Part shown: piece by piece, positions 1-7,863 of the stretch
Layout: each line of letters starts with the position of its first letter
Position numbering within the stretch: the first letter of the stretch is position 1
Source of the DNA: Saprospiraceae bacterium
GTDB lineage: Bacteria; Bacteroidota; Bacteroidia; Chitinophagales; Saprospiraceae
DNA: 64,000 bases
Assembly: GCA_016719615.1 (NCBI GenBank)
Contig: JADJYQ010000005.1
Location: forward strand, 526,001-590,000
Reading direction: 5' to 3'
Translations under genes and position numbers: made by a program
Notes under the pieces: generated by a model
What the model was told of the DNA's origin: nothing
The model's input: the letters and a program-made list of their open reading frames with translations, nothing else
The model's database searches: none

Positions 1-120
1 CATAATTTGAAACTTTATATATCCAGTATCATATTTGTTTTGAACAAGATGAATAAGAAACAGATATTCAATTCACTGGATTTGGTTTATAATAAATTTA
101 GGCAATTATCATATAAATAG
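1..120 (+). CDS. possible C-terminal end of a gene cut by the window start
   Basis: Frame 1 is open from the first base to a TAG at 118-120, 39 codons of ordinary-looking, Lys- and Asn-rich sequence. The upstream part lies outside the window. No family can be recognised from so short a tail. An open frame of this length in AT-rich DNA could arise by chance, so this is only a possibility. Confidence 0.22.
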   Translation, partial: HNLKLYISSIIFVLNKMNKKQIFNSLDLVYNKFRQLSYK

Positions 121-241
121 TCGTATTTTTACGTAGCATATGTTAAATATGGTACCATTGGCAACCTCCGACTTGCCAAAAGCGTATGATATAATTGTTT
201 ACAAAATGATTCTTTTAGCTAACCTTAAAATTTAAATTTCT

Positions 242-1879
242 ATGCGACATTCTTTAATGATGGTTGTGGCTTTTCTCCTTTCTATGTTTAGTCTGGAGGC
301 ACAATCTGTTAAAATTTACGGTTTTGTTTACAACACCGACAAAAAGCCAGTGGCTGACTGGGCTGTAACAATAACTTCTAGCCCGGCAACCAATTCCGGC
401 GGTGTTCGCCTTCAAACGAACGCAGATGGCTACTACGAGCATGAATTCAAATTGAACCCGAATATTGGAGCTTATCTGGTAAGTGTAACAGACCCTTGTC
501 AGGCAGCACCTTTAGTTCAGAAAGCACCTGCTCAGGAAGGTAAATTTCAATTGGATTTTGTCATTTGTGCAAGAAACACTTCAGGTGGAGAACCTTGTGA
601 TGGCAAATTCGATTTTATCGTCCATGGTGACGGCTGGGTTGAATTTCACGCAAGTGCTGCTACCGAGAGGGTTGAATACCATTGGGACTTTGGCGATGGA
701 ACAAGCGGAACCGGTAAAGACCTAAGACATCAATACAATGCTCCGGGAGTTTATGTGGTGAATTTAATCATCACAAACGGAACTTGTAAAAAATTATACA
801 CCTTTAAGGTAGAAGTAAAGGACTCCACTCCACCACCACCTCCTCCAACTTCATGGAATAATGAATGTTGTGGTAAAGTAAATATCAGTACAGCTACCTT
901 AAATACCACAGCGGGCAATGGATATGTTTTTAAGGCCTCTGCTGGAATTCCGATTAAAGAGGTAAGCTGGGATTTTGGAGATGGAACAACGGGTACTGGT
1001 GTAGAAGTAAGGCATGTATATGCCAAGGAAGGAAAATATCTGGTGGTTACAAAAATTACCGGCGAATTTTGCACGGTCATCCTCAATACATGGATTCATG
1101 TTGGCCGAGGAACAAATGCAGATCCTTGCGAGGGCCTTGATTTTGGATTTGCAACTGATCAATTATCAGCAAAATTCCGTGCTGATCTAAAAGGAAAAAA
1201 AGCAGATAAACTGAAATGGGATTTTGGCGACGGTACAGGAAGCACTGATGCTGAAACGAGTCACACTTACGCTCGTGCAGGTGTTTATAAAGTCACACTC
1301 TATGTTTTGATAGATGGCAAATTATGCCAAATTACAAAAGAAGTCAAAGTAGGCGGCAGAACCGATCCAAATGATCCATGCAATTATGATTTTAAATTTA
1401 CAATCGACCAACTCACCGTTAAACTTGAGGCTGGATTTAATGCCAAACCAGATAAATTTTACTGGGATCTTGGAGATGGTAACACTTCTTCAGATTTTTC
1501 TGTAAAACATACTTATGCTAAAGCAGGTACCTACACAGTGACTTTGTATTATGTAATAAATGGGGTTGAGTGCAAAGTTTCCAAGAGAATCACCGTGGGT
1601 GGAAGAATTGGAAATAAATTTGATATCGTTATTTACGATGTGAGTCCAAACCCAGCAGTAGATGACATCATTGTTTCAATTAAAAGCAGTGATAAGGTAA
1701 ATGTAACTTTAGTTGTTTCCGATGTAACGGGTGTTAGTTTACTAAAAACGCGTGCTGAATTGGAAGTAGGTGACAATAAAGTCCCAATGTCTTTAACAAA
1801 TCTGAAGCCAGGAACTTATGTTGTTTATTTGTATCACGAAAATCAACCATTGTCTAAGGCCTTGTTTCAAAAATTATAA
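242..1879 (+). CDS. secreted protein with four PKD domains and a T9SS sorting domain
   Basis: A 545-aa exported protein. Residues 1-21 form a signal peptide ending SLEAQ. Residues about 23-110 look like a carboxypeptidase-regulatory or CNA-B type beta-sandwich (KIYGFVYNTDKKPV). Four PKD domains follow, each with the core W/LDFGDG or WDLGDG motif and a conserved HxYxxxGxY strand (about 125-195, 215-290, 300-375 and 385-455). The first two are joined by a proline run. The last about 85 residues (from FDIVIYDVSPNPA) are a type A T9SS C-terminal domain, so the protein should cross the outer membrane through T9SS. PKD arrays usually serve adhesion or spacing; no catalytic domain is seen. A strong terminator follows the stop, so it is probably monocistronic. 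Confidence 0.85.
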   Translation: MRHSLMMVVAFLLSMFSLEAQSVKIYGFVYNTDKKPVADWAVTITSSPATNSGGVRLQTNADGYYEHEFKLNPNIGAYLVSVTDPCQAAPLVQKAPAQEGKFQLDFVICARNTSGGEPCDGKFDFIVHGDGWVEFHASAATERVEYHWDFGDGTSGTGKDLRHQYNAPGVYVVNLIITNGTCKKLYTFKVEVKDSTPPPPPPTSWNNECCGKVNISTATLNTTAGNGYVFKASAGIPIKEVSWDFGDGTTGTGVEVRHVYAKEGKYLVVTKITGEFCTVILNTWIHVGRGTNADPCEGLDFGFATDQLSAKFRADLKGKKADKLKWDFGDGTGSTDAETSHTYARAGVYKVTLYVLIDGKLCQITKEVKVGGRTDPNDPCNYDFKFTIDQLTVKLEAGFNAKPDKFYWDLGDGNTSSDFSVKHTYAKAGTYTVTLYYVINGVECKVSKRITVGGRIGNKFDIVIYDVSPNPAVDDIIVSIKSSDKVNVTLVVSDVTGVSLLKTRAELEVGDNKVPMSLTNLKPGTYVVYLYHENQPLSKALFQKL

Positions 1880-1935
1880 GCGAACACTGATTTTAGATCA
1901 GAAGTTTTACATAGTTTAAAATTTAATGACAATTT

Positions 1936-1974
1936 CCGGTGTACCATGTGCAAAATGGTACACCGGTTTTTTTT
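1936..1974 (+). terminator. intrinsic terminator of the PKD protein gene
   Basis: A perfect 12-bp stem (CCGGTGTACCAT with ATGGTACACCGG) encloses a 7-nt loop and is followed by eight T residues. It lies 57 nt after the stop codon at 1879. Confidence 0.9.
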
Positions 1975-2037
1975 AGGAGATTTCACTTTAAAATTTATCT
2001 GAGAAGATTTAAAGAAAATAAAACGTGAAGTTGAATA

Positions 2038-2070
2038 TTACAAAACGGGCAACCCCATTTAGCATTAATA
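2038..2070 (+). repeat. relic right end of a related IS3 element
   Basis: This stretch (ACAAAACGGGCAACCCCATT and on) resembles the right terminal repeat of the intact-ended IS3 element at 3505-3538, in the same orientation, with a few substitutions. It ends about 20 bp before that element's left end. The rest of the older element is not recognisable, so it is read as a leftover end of an earlier insertion. Confidence 0.55.
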
Positions 2071-2142
2071 CTCCACACTCTATTATATATATGTCAGTGC
2101 CTGATATAGGTTGACCATATTTTATCATTAAAAAACATAAAA

Positions 2143-2571
2143 ATGGCAACAATTAGAAGGCAATTTAAAATGAGCATTGAGCAGCGTATGGCGAGGCATT
2201 TTTCAGAAAGTTTCAAACGATCGAAGGTTCTCGAGATAGAGCAAGGCAGGAGCAAAGTCAGTGAAATTTGTAAGGAATACGAGGTTAGCCCTACCAATGT
2301 ATACAAATGGATGAGTAAATTTGGTGCAGCTAAAAGCCAAATTCGCATGATTGTTGAAACAAATTCCGACACTAAAAAAATAATAGAACTTAAGCAAAAA
2401 GTTGCAGAATTGGAACGAGTAATTGGTCAAAAACAGATCCTAATTGACTTTCAAACTAAGATGATTGAATTAGCAGAAGAAGCATACAAGATTGATATTA
2501 AAAAAAATATTCTTCAGCACAATCTGCTACTTCAGACAGGAGCGAAAGCGATATCCATTCTCATTAAATAA
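2143..2571 (+). CDS. IS3-family transposase OrfA
   Basis: A 142-aa DNA-binding subunit. Residues about 20-65 form a helix-turn-helix of the HTH_Tnp_1 type (VSEICKEYEVSPTNVYKWMSKFG). A leucine-zipper-like heptad stretch (about 80-118) follows, as in IS3 OrfA proteins that dimerise. The last about 24 codons after an A8 run (2490s) do not look like family sequence. In the next frame the codons after the A8 run read more like a normal hydrophilic OrfA tail, so the run may carry a one-base error or be a slippage site. OrfB lies in another frame and overlaps or abuts the 3' end, the usual IS3 arrangement. Confidence 0.8.
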   Translation: MATIRRQFKMSIEQRMARHFSESFKRSKVLEIEQGRSKVSEICKEYEVSPTNVYKWMSKFGAAKSQIRMIVETNSDTKKIIELKQKVAELERVIGQKQILIDFQTKMIELAEEAYKIDIKKNILQHNLLLQTGAKAISILIK

Positions 2572-2584
2572 GTTGTACAGAGTA

Positions 2585-3145
2585 ATGAATATCAGCAAAC
2601 AATCTGTTCATCAAAGAATAGAAAGGAATCACCAGGATCTAGAAATAGAAGCACAACTTCTGTGGCTCATACACCAAATTCGTGAAGATCACCCTACGAT
2701 GGGAGTGCGTGATCTGTTTTATAAAATTCGGCCAGAATCCATGGGCAGGGACCGTTTTGAAGCCTTTTGTAAAGAAAATAGTTTGATGTCCCTTAAGAAA
2801 GTATTTAGGCCAAGAACAACAGACAACACAGGGGTTATACGATTTGACAATTTGCTTATAGATCTCCAAATCAATCGAGTTGATCAAGTCTGGCAAAGCG
2901 ACATAACCTATTTTGAATTAAACAATAGGTTTTATTATTTAACTTTTATCCTTGATGCTTATTCTAGACGAATTGTTGGGCATAACGTGTCGGATAATTT
3001 AACGACCATTTGTACCACAATGCCAGCCTTAAAAATGGCTATAAAGTTGCGAGCCAAACAAAAGATGAGCGAATTAATATTCCATTCCGATGGTGGTGGA
3101 CAATACTATGCAAAATCCTTTTTTAGAGCTTACCGCAAAATATGA
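2585..3145 (+). CDS. IS3-family transposase OrfB, N-terminal part (frameshifted)
   Basis: The first part of an rve-type DDE integrase. It shows an HTH_21-like segment, the first catalytic Asp in WQSDITYFEL, and the second in FHSDGGGQYY. The ATG at 2585 is chosen because the family alignment begins near MNISKQSVHQ; an upstream TTG at 2492 in the same frame is less likely. The frame ends at 3145 because a T6 run at 3119-3124 has one base too many. With T5 the protein would read on as SFLELTAKYEIRNSM into the downstream frame. Confidence 0.7.
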   Translation: MNISKQSVHQRIERNHQDLEIEAQLLWLIHQIREDHPTMGVRDLFYKIRPESMGRDRFEAFCKENSLMSLKKVFRPRTTDNTGVIRFDNLLIDLQINRVDQVWQSDITYFELNNRFYYLTFILDAYSRRIVGHNVSDNLTTICTTMPALKMAIKLRAKQKMSELIFHSDGGGQYYAKSFFRAYRKI

Positions 3146-3389
3146 AATCAGAAACAGTATGTGTGAATATGCTTGGGAAAATGGTAAAGCTGAAAGGATT
3201 AATGGAATCATAAAGAATAACTATTTGATACACAGGGATATTAAAAATTATCATCAATTGACTATAGAGGTTGACCGAAGTGTACAACTTTATAACTTAG
3301 AAAAACCTCATAAAGAGTTACAAAGATTAAGTCCTGTTGAATTTGAAAATTTGGATATAACTTTACAATTGCAAAAACACCGAGGATGA
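3090..3389 (+). CDS. IS3-family transposase OrfB, C-terminal part (frameshifted)
   Basis: This continues the rve integrase core in the next frame. Meaningful homology starts at LELTAKYEIRNSMCEYAWENG and includes the catalytic Glu in NGKAERINGIIK, followed by the usual YNxxxPHKxLxxLSP motif. The nominal ATG at 3090 lies upstream of the true junction (3119-3124) and is unlikely to be used. Together with the preceding piece all three DDE residues are present, so a single-base correction would restore a full transposase. Confidence 0.7.
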   Translation: MVVDNTMQNPFLELTAKYEIRNSMCEYAWENGKAERINGIIKNNYLIHRDIKNYHQLTIEVDRSVQLYNLEKPHKELQRLSPVEFENLDITLQLQKHRG

Positions 3390-3538
3390 AAGAGTCATTT
3401 GATGCAAATAACAAAATATATGGGGTATCGAACCCCATATATTTTGAGCAAAAAACACCTCAGAATCTTGATGTATTCTCTGCAAATAATTCGAGTAAAA
3501 AGTTACACAAAACGGTCAACCCTATTTAGGCATTGACA

Positions 3539-3660
3539 CTCCATAATCTATACTCCATACTCCATAATCAATAATCTCTATAATCCATACTCTATAATCG
3601 ATACTCTATACTCCATACTACATAATCTATAATCTATACTCCATACTCCACTCTGCACTT
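3539..3660. repeat. CTCCATAATC/TATACTCCATA low-complexity repeat
   Basis: About 120 bp made of permuted short words such as CTCCATAATC, TATACTCCAT and CTATAATC. The reverse complement of the same words appears at 15588-15655, 20505-20530 and 31049-31115. Here the repeat directly abuts the right end of the IS3 element; a little also lies left of it (2071-2091). No coding content. Confidence 0.7.
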
Positions 3661-3699
3661 CTCTAAACTTCTTTCCCAGATTTGATGTTTTCATTCCTT

Positions 3700-4059
3700 A
3701 TGGAAACATCAAAAACGAAGATCAGCAAAGAATTACTTCTGAATTCCTACCGCATTTTTCGGTTCATAAAGCCCTATAAATGGTATTTTGTCTTTGGTAT
3801 GATCTTCCTGGTCATCGGGAGCAGTCTGTTTATGATTTTTCCTGCAGCAGCTGGAGAAATGGCCAATACAGCGATTGGCAAAGGAAAATGGAATTTGAGT
3901 TTACCTCAATTTGGCTGGGTGTTCTTACTGATCCTGATCGTTCAGGGAATTCTTTCCTATTACCGTACAACTTTTTTTGCTTATGTGAGTGAATACGGGA
4001 TGGCAGACCTGCGTAAAGCGCTTTATGAAAAATCATCACTCAGGAAATGGCTTTTTTGA
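3700..4059 (+). CDS. ABC exporter, N-terminal membrane part (frameshifted gene)
   Basis: Start of a type IV ABC half-transporter (ABC_membrane plus ABC_tran fusion). Two hydrophobic helices (about residues 30-50 and 70-90 from the ATG at 3700) lead into YVSEYGMADLRKALYEK, the conserved start of TM3 and coupling helix 1. An ATG at 3682 is also possible. The frame breaks just after this motif. Family proteins read on as IITQEMAFFESHRIGEL, which here needs one more A in the A5 run at 4028-4032 and one more T in the T6 run at 4052-4057. Whether the gene is dead or misassembled cannot be told from the sequence. Confidence 0.75.
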   Translation: METSKTKISKELLLNSYRIFRFIKPYKWYFVFGMIFLVIGSSLFMIFPAAAGEMANTAIGKGKWNLSLPQFGWVFLLILIVQGILSYYRTTFFAYVSEYGMADLRKALYEKSSLRKWLF

Positions 4060-5476
4060 AAGCCATCGCATTGGTGAACTCACAAGTCGTTTGACTGCTG
4101 ATGTAGAACAATTACAGGCCAGTTTTTCTATTACCCTTGCAGAGCTGATCCGGCAATTGGTGGTATTGATAGGCGGGATCATCATCATTGCATGGATGAC
4201 CCCTCATTTAGCCCTCACCATGCTAATGACTTTTCCGGTCATCGTGATCGCCAGTATTTTTTTCGGGAGATACATTCGGAAACTATCAAGAGCCAGACAA
4301 GATGGATTGGCAGCTACCAACATCATCGTCGAAGAAAGTCTGCAATCATTTCACAACGTAAAAGCATTTGCTAACGAAGATTTTGAAGTCAGGCGTTATT
4401 CGCATTCCATCTTAAATATGTTGAACTTGTCCATGTTATATGCAAAAAAAAGAGGCTTGTTTTTTATTTTCATCATAACAGTTTTATTTGGCGGACTTTT
4501 TTTTATACTCTGGAGAGGGGCTATGCTAGTGGAGACAGGTGAGATGCAAATTGGAGATCTTTTTTCATTTATCATTTATACGGGGATCATTGGTGGAGCG
4601 ATTGCAGGTATAGGAAATTTGTATACTGCTTTGGCAGGTTCCATTGGTGCCACAGAGCGCATCCAGGACATCCTGGATCGCGATCAGGAGATCATACTGA
4701 ATACTGAAAATCGAACTTCCCTTAGGTTTGAAGGAAAACTAGCATTTAAAGACGTTTCCTTTGCTTATCCATCACGAAGTGAAATTGAAGTTCTTAAACA
4801 CATCAACTTTGAGATCCCTCGCGGTAAACGCGTTGCTTTTGTAGGAGCCAGCGGAGCAGGAAAATCAACGCTGGTACAATTGCTGATGCGATTTTATCAA
4901 CCGGGGCAAGGTAAAATTGAAGTAGACGACCAAGTAGTAAGTAATTACAATCTTACAGATTACCGAAAAAATATTGCCATCGTTCCACAGGAAATTTTAC
5001 TTTTCGGCGGAAGCATCCGCGAGAATATTCTCTATGGAAAACCAGATGCCTCGGAAGAGGAACTTTTTGCAGCAGCACAAAAATCACATTCACTTGAGTT
5101 CATTCAGTCTTTCCCTGACCAATTTGATACTATAGTTGGCGAAAGAGGAATTAAGCTCAGTGGCGGCCAAAGACAGCGTATTGCTATTGCTCGGGCCATA
5201 CTTAAAAATCCTTCCATTTTGGTCTTGGATGAAGCTACTTCTGCATTGGATGCTGAAAGCGAACGATTAGTCAAAGAAGCTTTGGACGAGCTTATGAATG
5301 ACCGGACATCATTAATCATTGCTCACCGCCTATCGACGATTCGCGAAGCAGATTGCATATATGTTTTGCATAAAGGAAGAATTGTAGAATCCGGCACGCA
5401 CGAACAGTTATTGGCAATAGAGAAAGGAACTTATAAGACTTTGGTGGAATTGCAGATGGAACCTGGGGAGGTGTAA
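3989..5476 (+). CDS. ABC exporter, remaining membrane helices plus ATPase domain (frameshifted gene)
   Basis: The main part of the same half-transporter. Authentic homology begins at FFESHRIGELTSRLTADVEQLQ (about 4052 onward); the ATG at 3989 is only the nominal frame opening. The remaining TM helices run to about residue 230. The nucleotide-binding domain follows, with Walker A GASGAGKST, Q-loop VPQE, signature LSGGQRQRIAIARA, Walker B ILVLDEATSALD and the switch His in IIAHRLSTI. It is a homodimeric exporter of the MsbA/LmrA class; the substrate (lipid or drug) cannot be inferred. The next gene, murB, starts 106 nt downstream. Confidence 0.88.
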   Translation: MNTGWQTCVKRFMKNHHSGNGFFESHRIGELTSRLTADVEQLQASFSITLAELIRQLVVLIGGIIIIAWMTPHLALTMLMTFPVIVIASIFFGRYIRKLSRARQDGLAATNIIVEESLQSFHNVKAFANEDFEVRRYSHSILNMLNLSMLYAKKRGLFFIFIITVLFGGLFFILWRGAMLVETGEMQIGDLFSFIIYTGIIGGAIAGIGNLYTALAGSIGATERIQDILDRDQEIILNTENRTSLRFEGKLAFKDVSFAYPSRSEIEVLKHINFEIPRGKRVAFVGASGAGKSTLVQLLMRFYQPGQGKIEVDDQVVSNYNLTDYRKNIAIVPQEILLFGGSIRENILYGKPDASEEELFAAAQKSHSLEFIQSFPDQFDTIVGERGIKLSGGQRQRIAIARAILKNPSILVLDEATSALDAESERLVKEALDELMNDRTSLIIAHRLSTIREADCIYVLHKGRIVESGTHEQLLAIEKGTYKTLVELQMEPGEV

Positions 5477-5582
5477 ATTAATTTAGATTTCATAGATTTT
5501 ATCTTCATTGTATTAGCTCATTTTATACTATTGGATTTTGTTCGTTTAGTACGTATTATTACATGCTCAATATTAATAGACT

Positions 5583-6569
5583 TTGATATCCTTAAAACCA
5601 TATAACAGCTTTGGCATAGAAGTCCAGGCACATCATGTCATTCACCTCCATTCCCTTGAACTTTTAGAGCATTTATCTGATATTAGACAAACTAAAATCT
5701 TAGGAGGCGGAACAAATATTTTATTTACAAAAGACATCATAGATCCAATAATTAAAGTTGAAATGAATGGCCTGGAAGTTTTAGTAGAAAACGAAGAGGA
5801 TGTCCTGGTCAGAATTGGAGCTGGTCAAAACTGGCATGCAACAGTCATGTGGGCTCTCGATCATAACTACGGAGGCATTGAAAATCTAAGTTTAATACCT
5901 GGAACAGTAGGGGCAGCCCCCGTTCAAAATATAGGAGCTTATGGTGTGGAGATCAAAGATGTTTTGGAGTGGATAGAAGGATTTGATCTGGAATCGTCGA
6001 CTTTTAAAAAACTGAACCGAGCTGAGTGTTTAATGGGATATCGCGACAGTATTTTCAAAAACAGCTTGAAGAATAAATTTATCATTACCCACGTCATTTT
6101 AAGATTGAGTAAAAAGCATCAATTAAATCTTGAATACGGAATTATTAAAGAAGTATTACTACAAAAAAATATTAGTTATCCTAACATTCGTCAGATAAGT
6201 GAAGCAGTAATACAGATCAGGAGAAGTAAATTGCCAGACCCAAACGAAATTGGCAACGCCGGTAGTTTTTTTAAAAATGTAAATATTCCGGAAGATCAAC
6301 ACCATGAACTTAAAAGTAGATTCCCACAAATGCCGGCTTATCATTTGCCTGATGGTACTTACAAAATCGCATCGGGTTGGCTGATCGAGTATTGTGGTTG
6401 GAAAGGCAAGCGCATTGGCAATGTAGCTTGTTACGAAAAACAAGCTCTCGTAATTGTCAATTGCGGTGACGCAACCGGTCAGGAGATTCTTTATTTTTCA
6501 CAACAAGTCATTGATTCAGTCTTCCAGATTTTTGGAATTACACTTCAACCGGAAGTAAATATTTGGTGA
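5583..6569 (+). CDS. murB: UDP-N-acetylenolpyruvoylglucosamine reductase MurB
   Basis: FAD-dependent reductase that makes UDP-N-acetylmuramate in cytoplasmic peptidoglycan synthesis. The 328-aa length and motif pattern fit type I (E. coli-like) MurB: FAD-binding ILGGGTNILF and IPGTVGAAPVQNIGAYG, the type I insert with YRDSIFK, the catalytic Ser in NAGSFFKN, and the C-terminal Glu in LQPEVNIW. TTG at 5583 is taken as start because an in-frame TAG lies at 5577-5579 and the family begins right at SLKPYNSFG. The 122-bp repeat array begins within 10 bp of the stop codon. Confidence 0.93.
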   Translation: MISLKPYNSFGIEVQAHHVIHLHSLELLEHLSDIRQTKILGGGTNILFTKDIIDPIIKVEMNGLEVLVENEEDVLVRIGAGQNWHATVMWALDHNYGGIENLSLIPGTVGAAPVQNIGAYGVEIKDVLEWIEGFDLESSTFKKLNRAECLMGYRDSIFKNSLKNKFIITHVILRLSKKHQLNLEYGIIKEVLLQKNISYPNIRQISEAVIQIRRSKLPDPNEIGNAGSFFKNVNIPEDQHHELKSRFPQMPAYHLPDGTYKIASGWLIEYCGWKGKRIGNVACYEKQALVIVNCGDATGQEILYFSQQVIDSVFQIFGITLQPEVNIW

Positions 6570-6576
6570 CCCTACT

Positions 6577-7356
6577 ACTATCAGAATTTATAAATTTTCA
6601 GAATTGGTGTGGGGCCAGAAACATGTGTTTCCTCATTCTGTTAATTCTTTAATTTTGAAAATCCTGCTTCAGACAAGAACCCTTTAGTCAGAATCAGGAT
6701 TTGCAGAATTTATAAATTTTCAGAATTGGTGTGGGGCTAGAAACATGTGTTTCCTCATTCTGTTAATTCTTTAATTTTGAAAATCCTGCTTCAGACAAGG
6801 AATCTTTATTCAGAATCAGAATTTGCAGAATTTATGAATTTTCAGAATTGGTGTGGGCCTAAAAACATGTGTTTCCTCATTCTGTTAATTCTTTAATTTT
6901 GAAAATCCTGCTTCAGATAAGAAATCTTTAGTCAGAATCAGAATTTGCAGAATTTATGAATTTTCAGAATTGGTATGGAGTTAGAAACATGTGTTTCCTC
7001 ATTCTGTTAATTCTTTAATTTTGAAAATCCTGCTTGAGACAAAATCCCTTTATTCTGAATCAGAATTTGCAGAATTTATGAATTTTCAGAATTGGTATGG
7101 GGCTAGAAACATGTGTTTCCTCATTCTGTTAATTCTTTAATTTTGAAAATCCGTCAGACAAAATCCCTTTATTCAGAATCAGGATTTGCAGAATTTATAA
7201 ATTTTCAGAATTGGTATAGGCCTAGAAACATGTGTTTCCTTATTCTGTTAATTCTTTAATTTTGAAAATCCTGCTTGAGACAAGAACCCTTTAGTCAGAA
7301 TCAGAATTTTCAGAATTTATGAATTTTCAGAATTGGTATGGGGCTAGAAACATGTG
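6577..7356. repeat. 122-bp tandem repeat array, left block (7 units)
   Basis: Seven head-to-tail units start at 6582, 6704, 6826, 6948, 7070, 7189 and 7311 (period 122 bp, one unit slightly shorter). Each unit runs CAGAATTTATRAATTTTCAG, then GGTRTGGGGCTAGAAACATG, then a TTCTGTTAATTC stretch, then AAAATCCTGCTTCAGACAA and a TCAGAATCAG tail. The first about 26 nt resemble the reverse complement of nt 53-86, so a transcript of one unit could fold into an imperfect hairpin. The last unit stops after 46 nt, where the GxxExxY cassette begins. Confidence 0.95.
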
Positions 7357-7473
7357 CATCCAATTCTAAAAATCTTGAATCAAACAACGATTACAGGCCT
7401 TGAATTTTAAAATTAACTATAAAAATTTTCGTTTTTACATGGTGGCTGGTAGATTAAATCCTAGATTTACTTA

Positions 7474-7863
7474 ATGGAAAAAGATGAATTAACATTTAAA
7501 ATAATAGGTTGTGCCATGAAAGTGCATAATACCATGGGACCTGGATTTCAGGAAGTTATTTACCAAAGATGCCTTGCTATTGAATTAGATCGATTAGGCC
7601 TAAATTTTCAAAGAGAACAAGAGCAAATAGTGTTTTATGAAAATTTTGAAGTTGGTACAAGACGCGCGGATTTTGTGATTGAAAATAAAGTTGTCGCCAA
7701 TCTTGAAAATGTTCATATTGTCCAGGCTAAAAACTATACTGTTGCCTACGATTACCCTCTTGGACTTTTGATAAATTTCGGTGGACTAAGCCTTGAATAC
7801 AAGCTTCTATTTAACCCTAAATATTTCCCTAAACAAGATAAATCTGAATCCCACAACATATAA
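7474..7863 (+). CDS. GxxExxY (PDDEXK_3-like) protein lacking the ExK motif, inside the repeat array
   Basis: A 129-aa member of the GxxExxY family, small proteins with a PDDEXK nuclease-like fold and unsettled function. It has the naming motif (GPGFQEVIY, residues 22-30), the conserved REQEQIVFYENFEVGTRRADF segment with the first acidic residue, and GLLINFG near the C-terminus. Family members normally have an E-L-K motif after the VxxKVVV strand; here VIENKVV passes straight into ANLENVHIVQAKNY, as if about five codons with ELK were lost in frame. It is therefore probably not an active nuclease. The 122-bp array flanks it on both sides, and its TAA stop overlaps the resumption of the array. 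Confidence 0.8.
   Translation: MEKDELTFKIIGCAMKVHNTMGPGFQEVIYQRCLAIELDRLGLNFQREQEQIVFYENFEVGTRRADFVIENKVVANLENVHIVQAKNYTVAYDYPLGLLINFGGLSLEYKLLFNPKYFPKQDKSESHNI

Larger units (their letters stand above)
2092..3538 (+). mobile_element. IS3-family insertion sequence, about 1447 bp
   Basis: The element carries an orfA/orfB transposase pair bounded by imperfect inverted repeats. The left end begins TGTCAGTGCCTGATATAGG and the right end, read on the minus strand, begins TGTCAATGCCTAAATAGGG; the similarity continues through GGTTGACC for about 35 bp. No clear target duplication is visible. It sits in CTCCATAATC-type low-complexity DNA, and a decayed right end of a relative lies just to the left. 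OrfB is frameshifted, so the copy is probably inactive unless the shift is a sequencing error. Confidence 0.85.

Noticed and set aside
4028..4057. two separate overlapping ABC transporter genes
   Set aside because: The first lacks an ATPase domain, the second lacks its first helices, and the middle frame fits family sequence between them; one broken gene explains it better.
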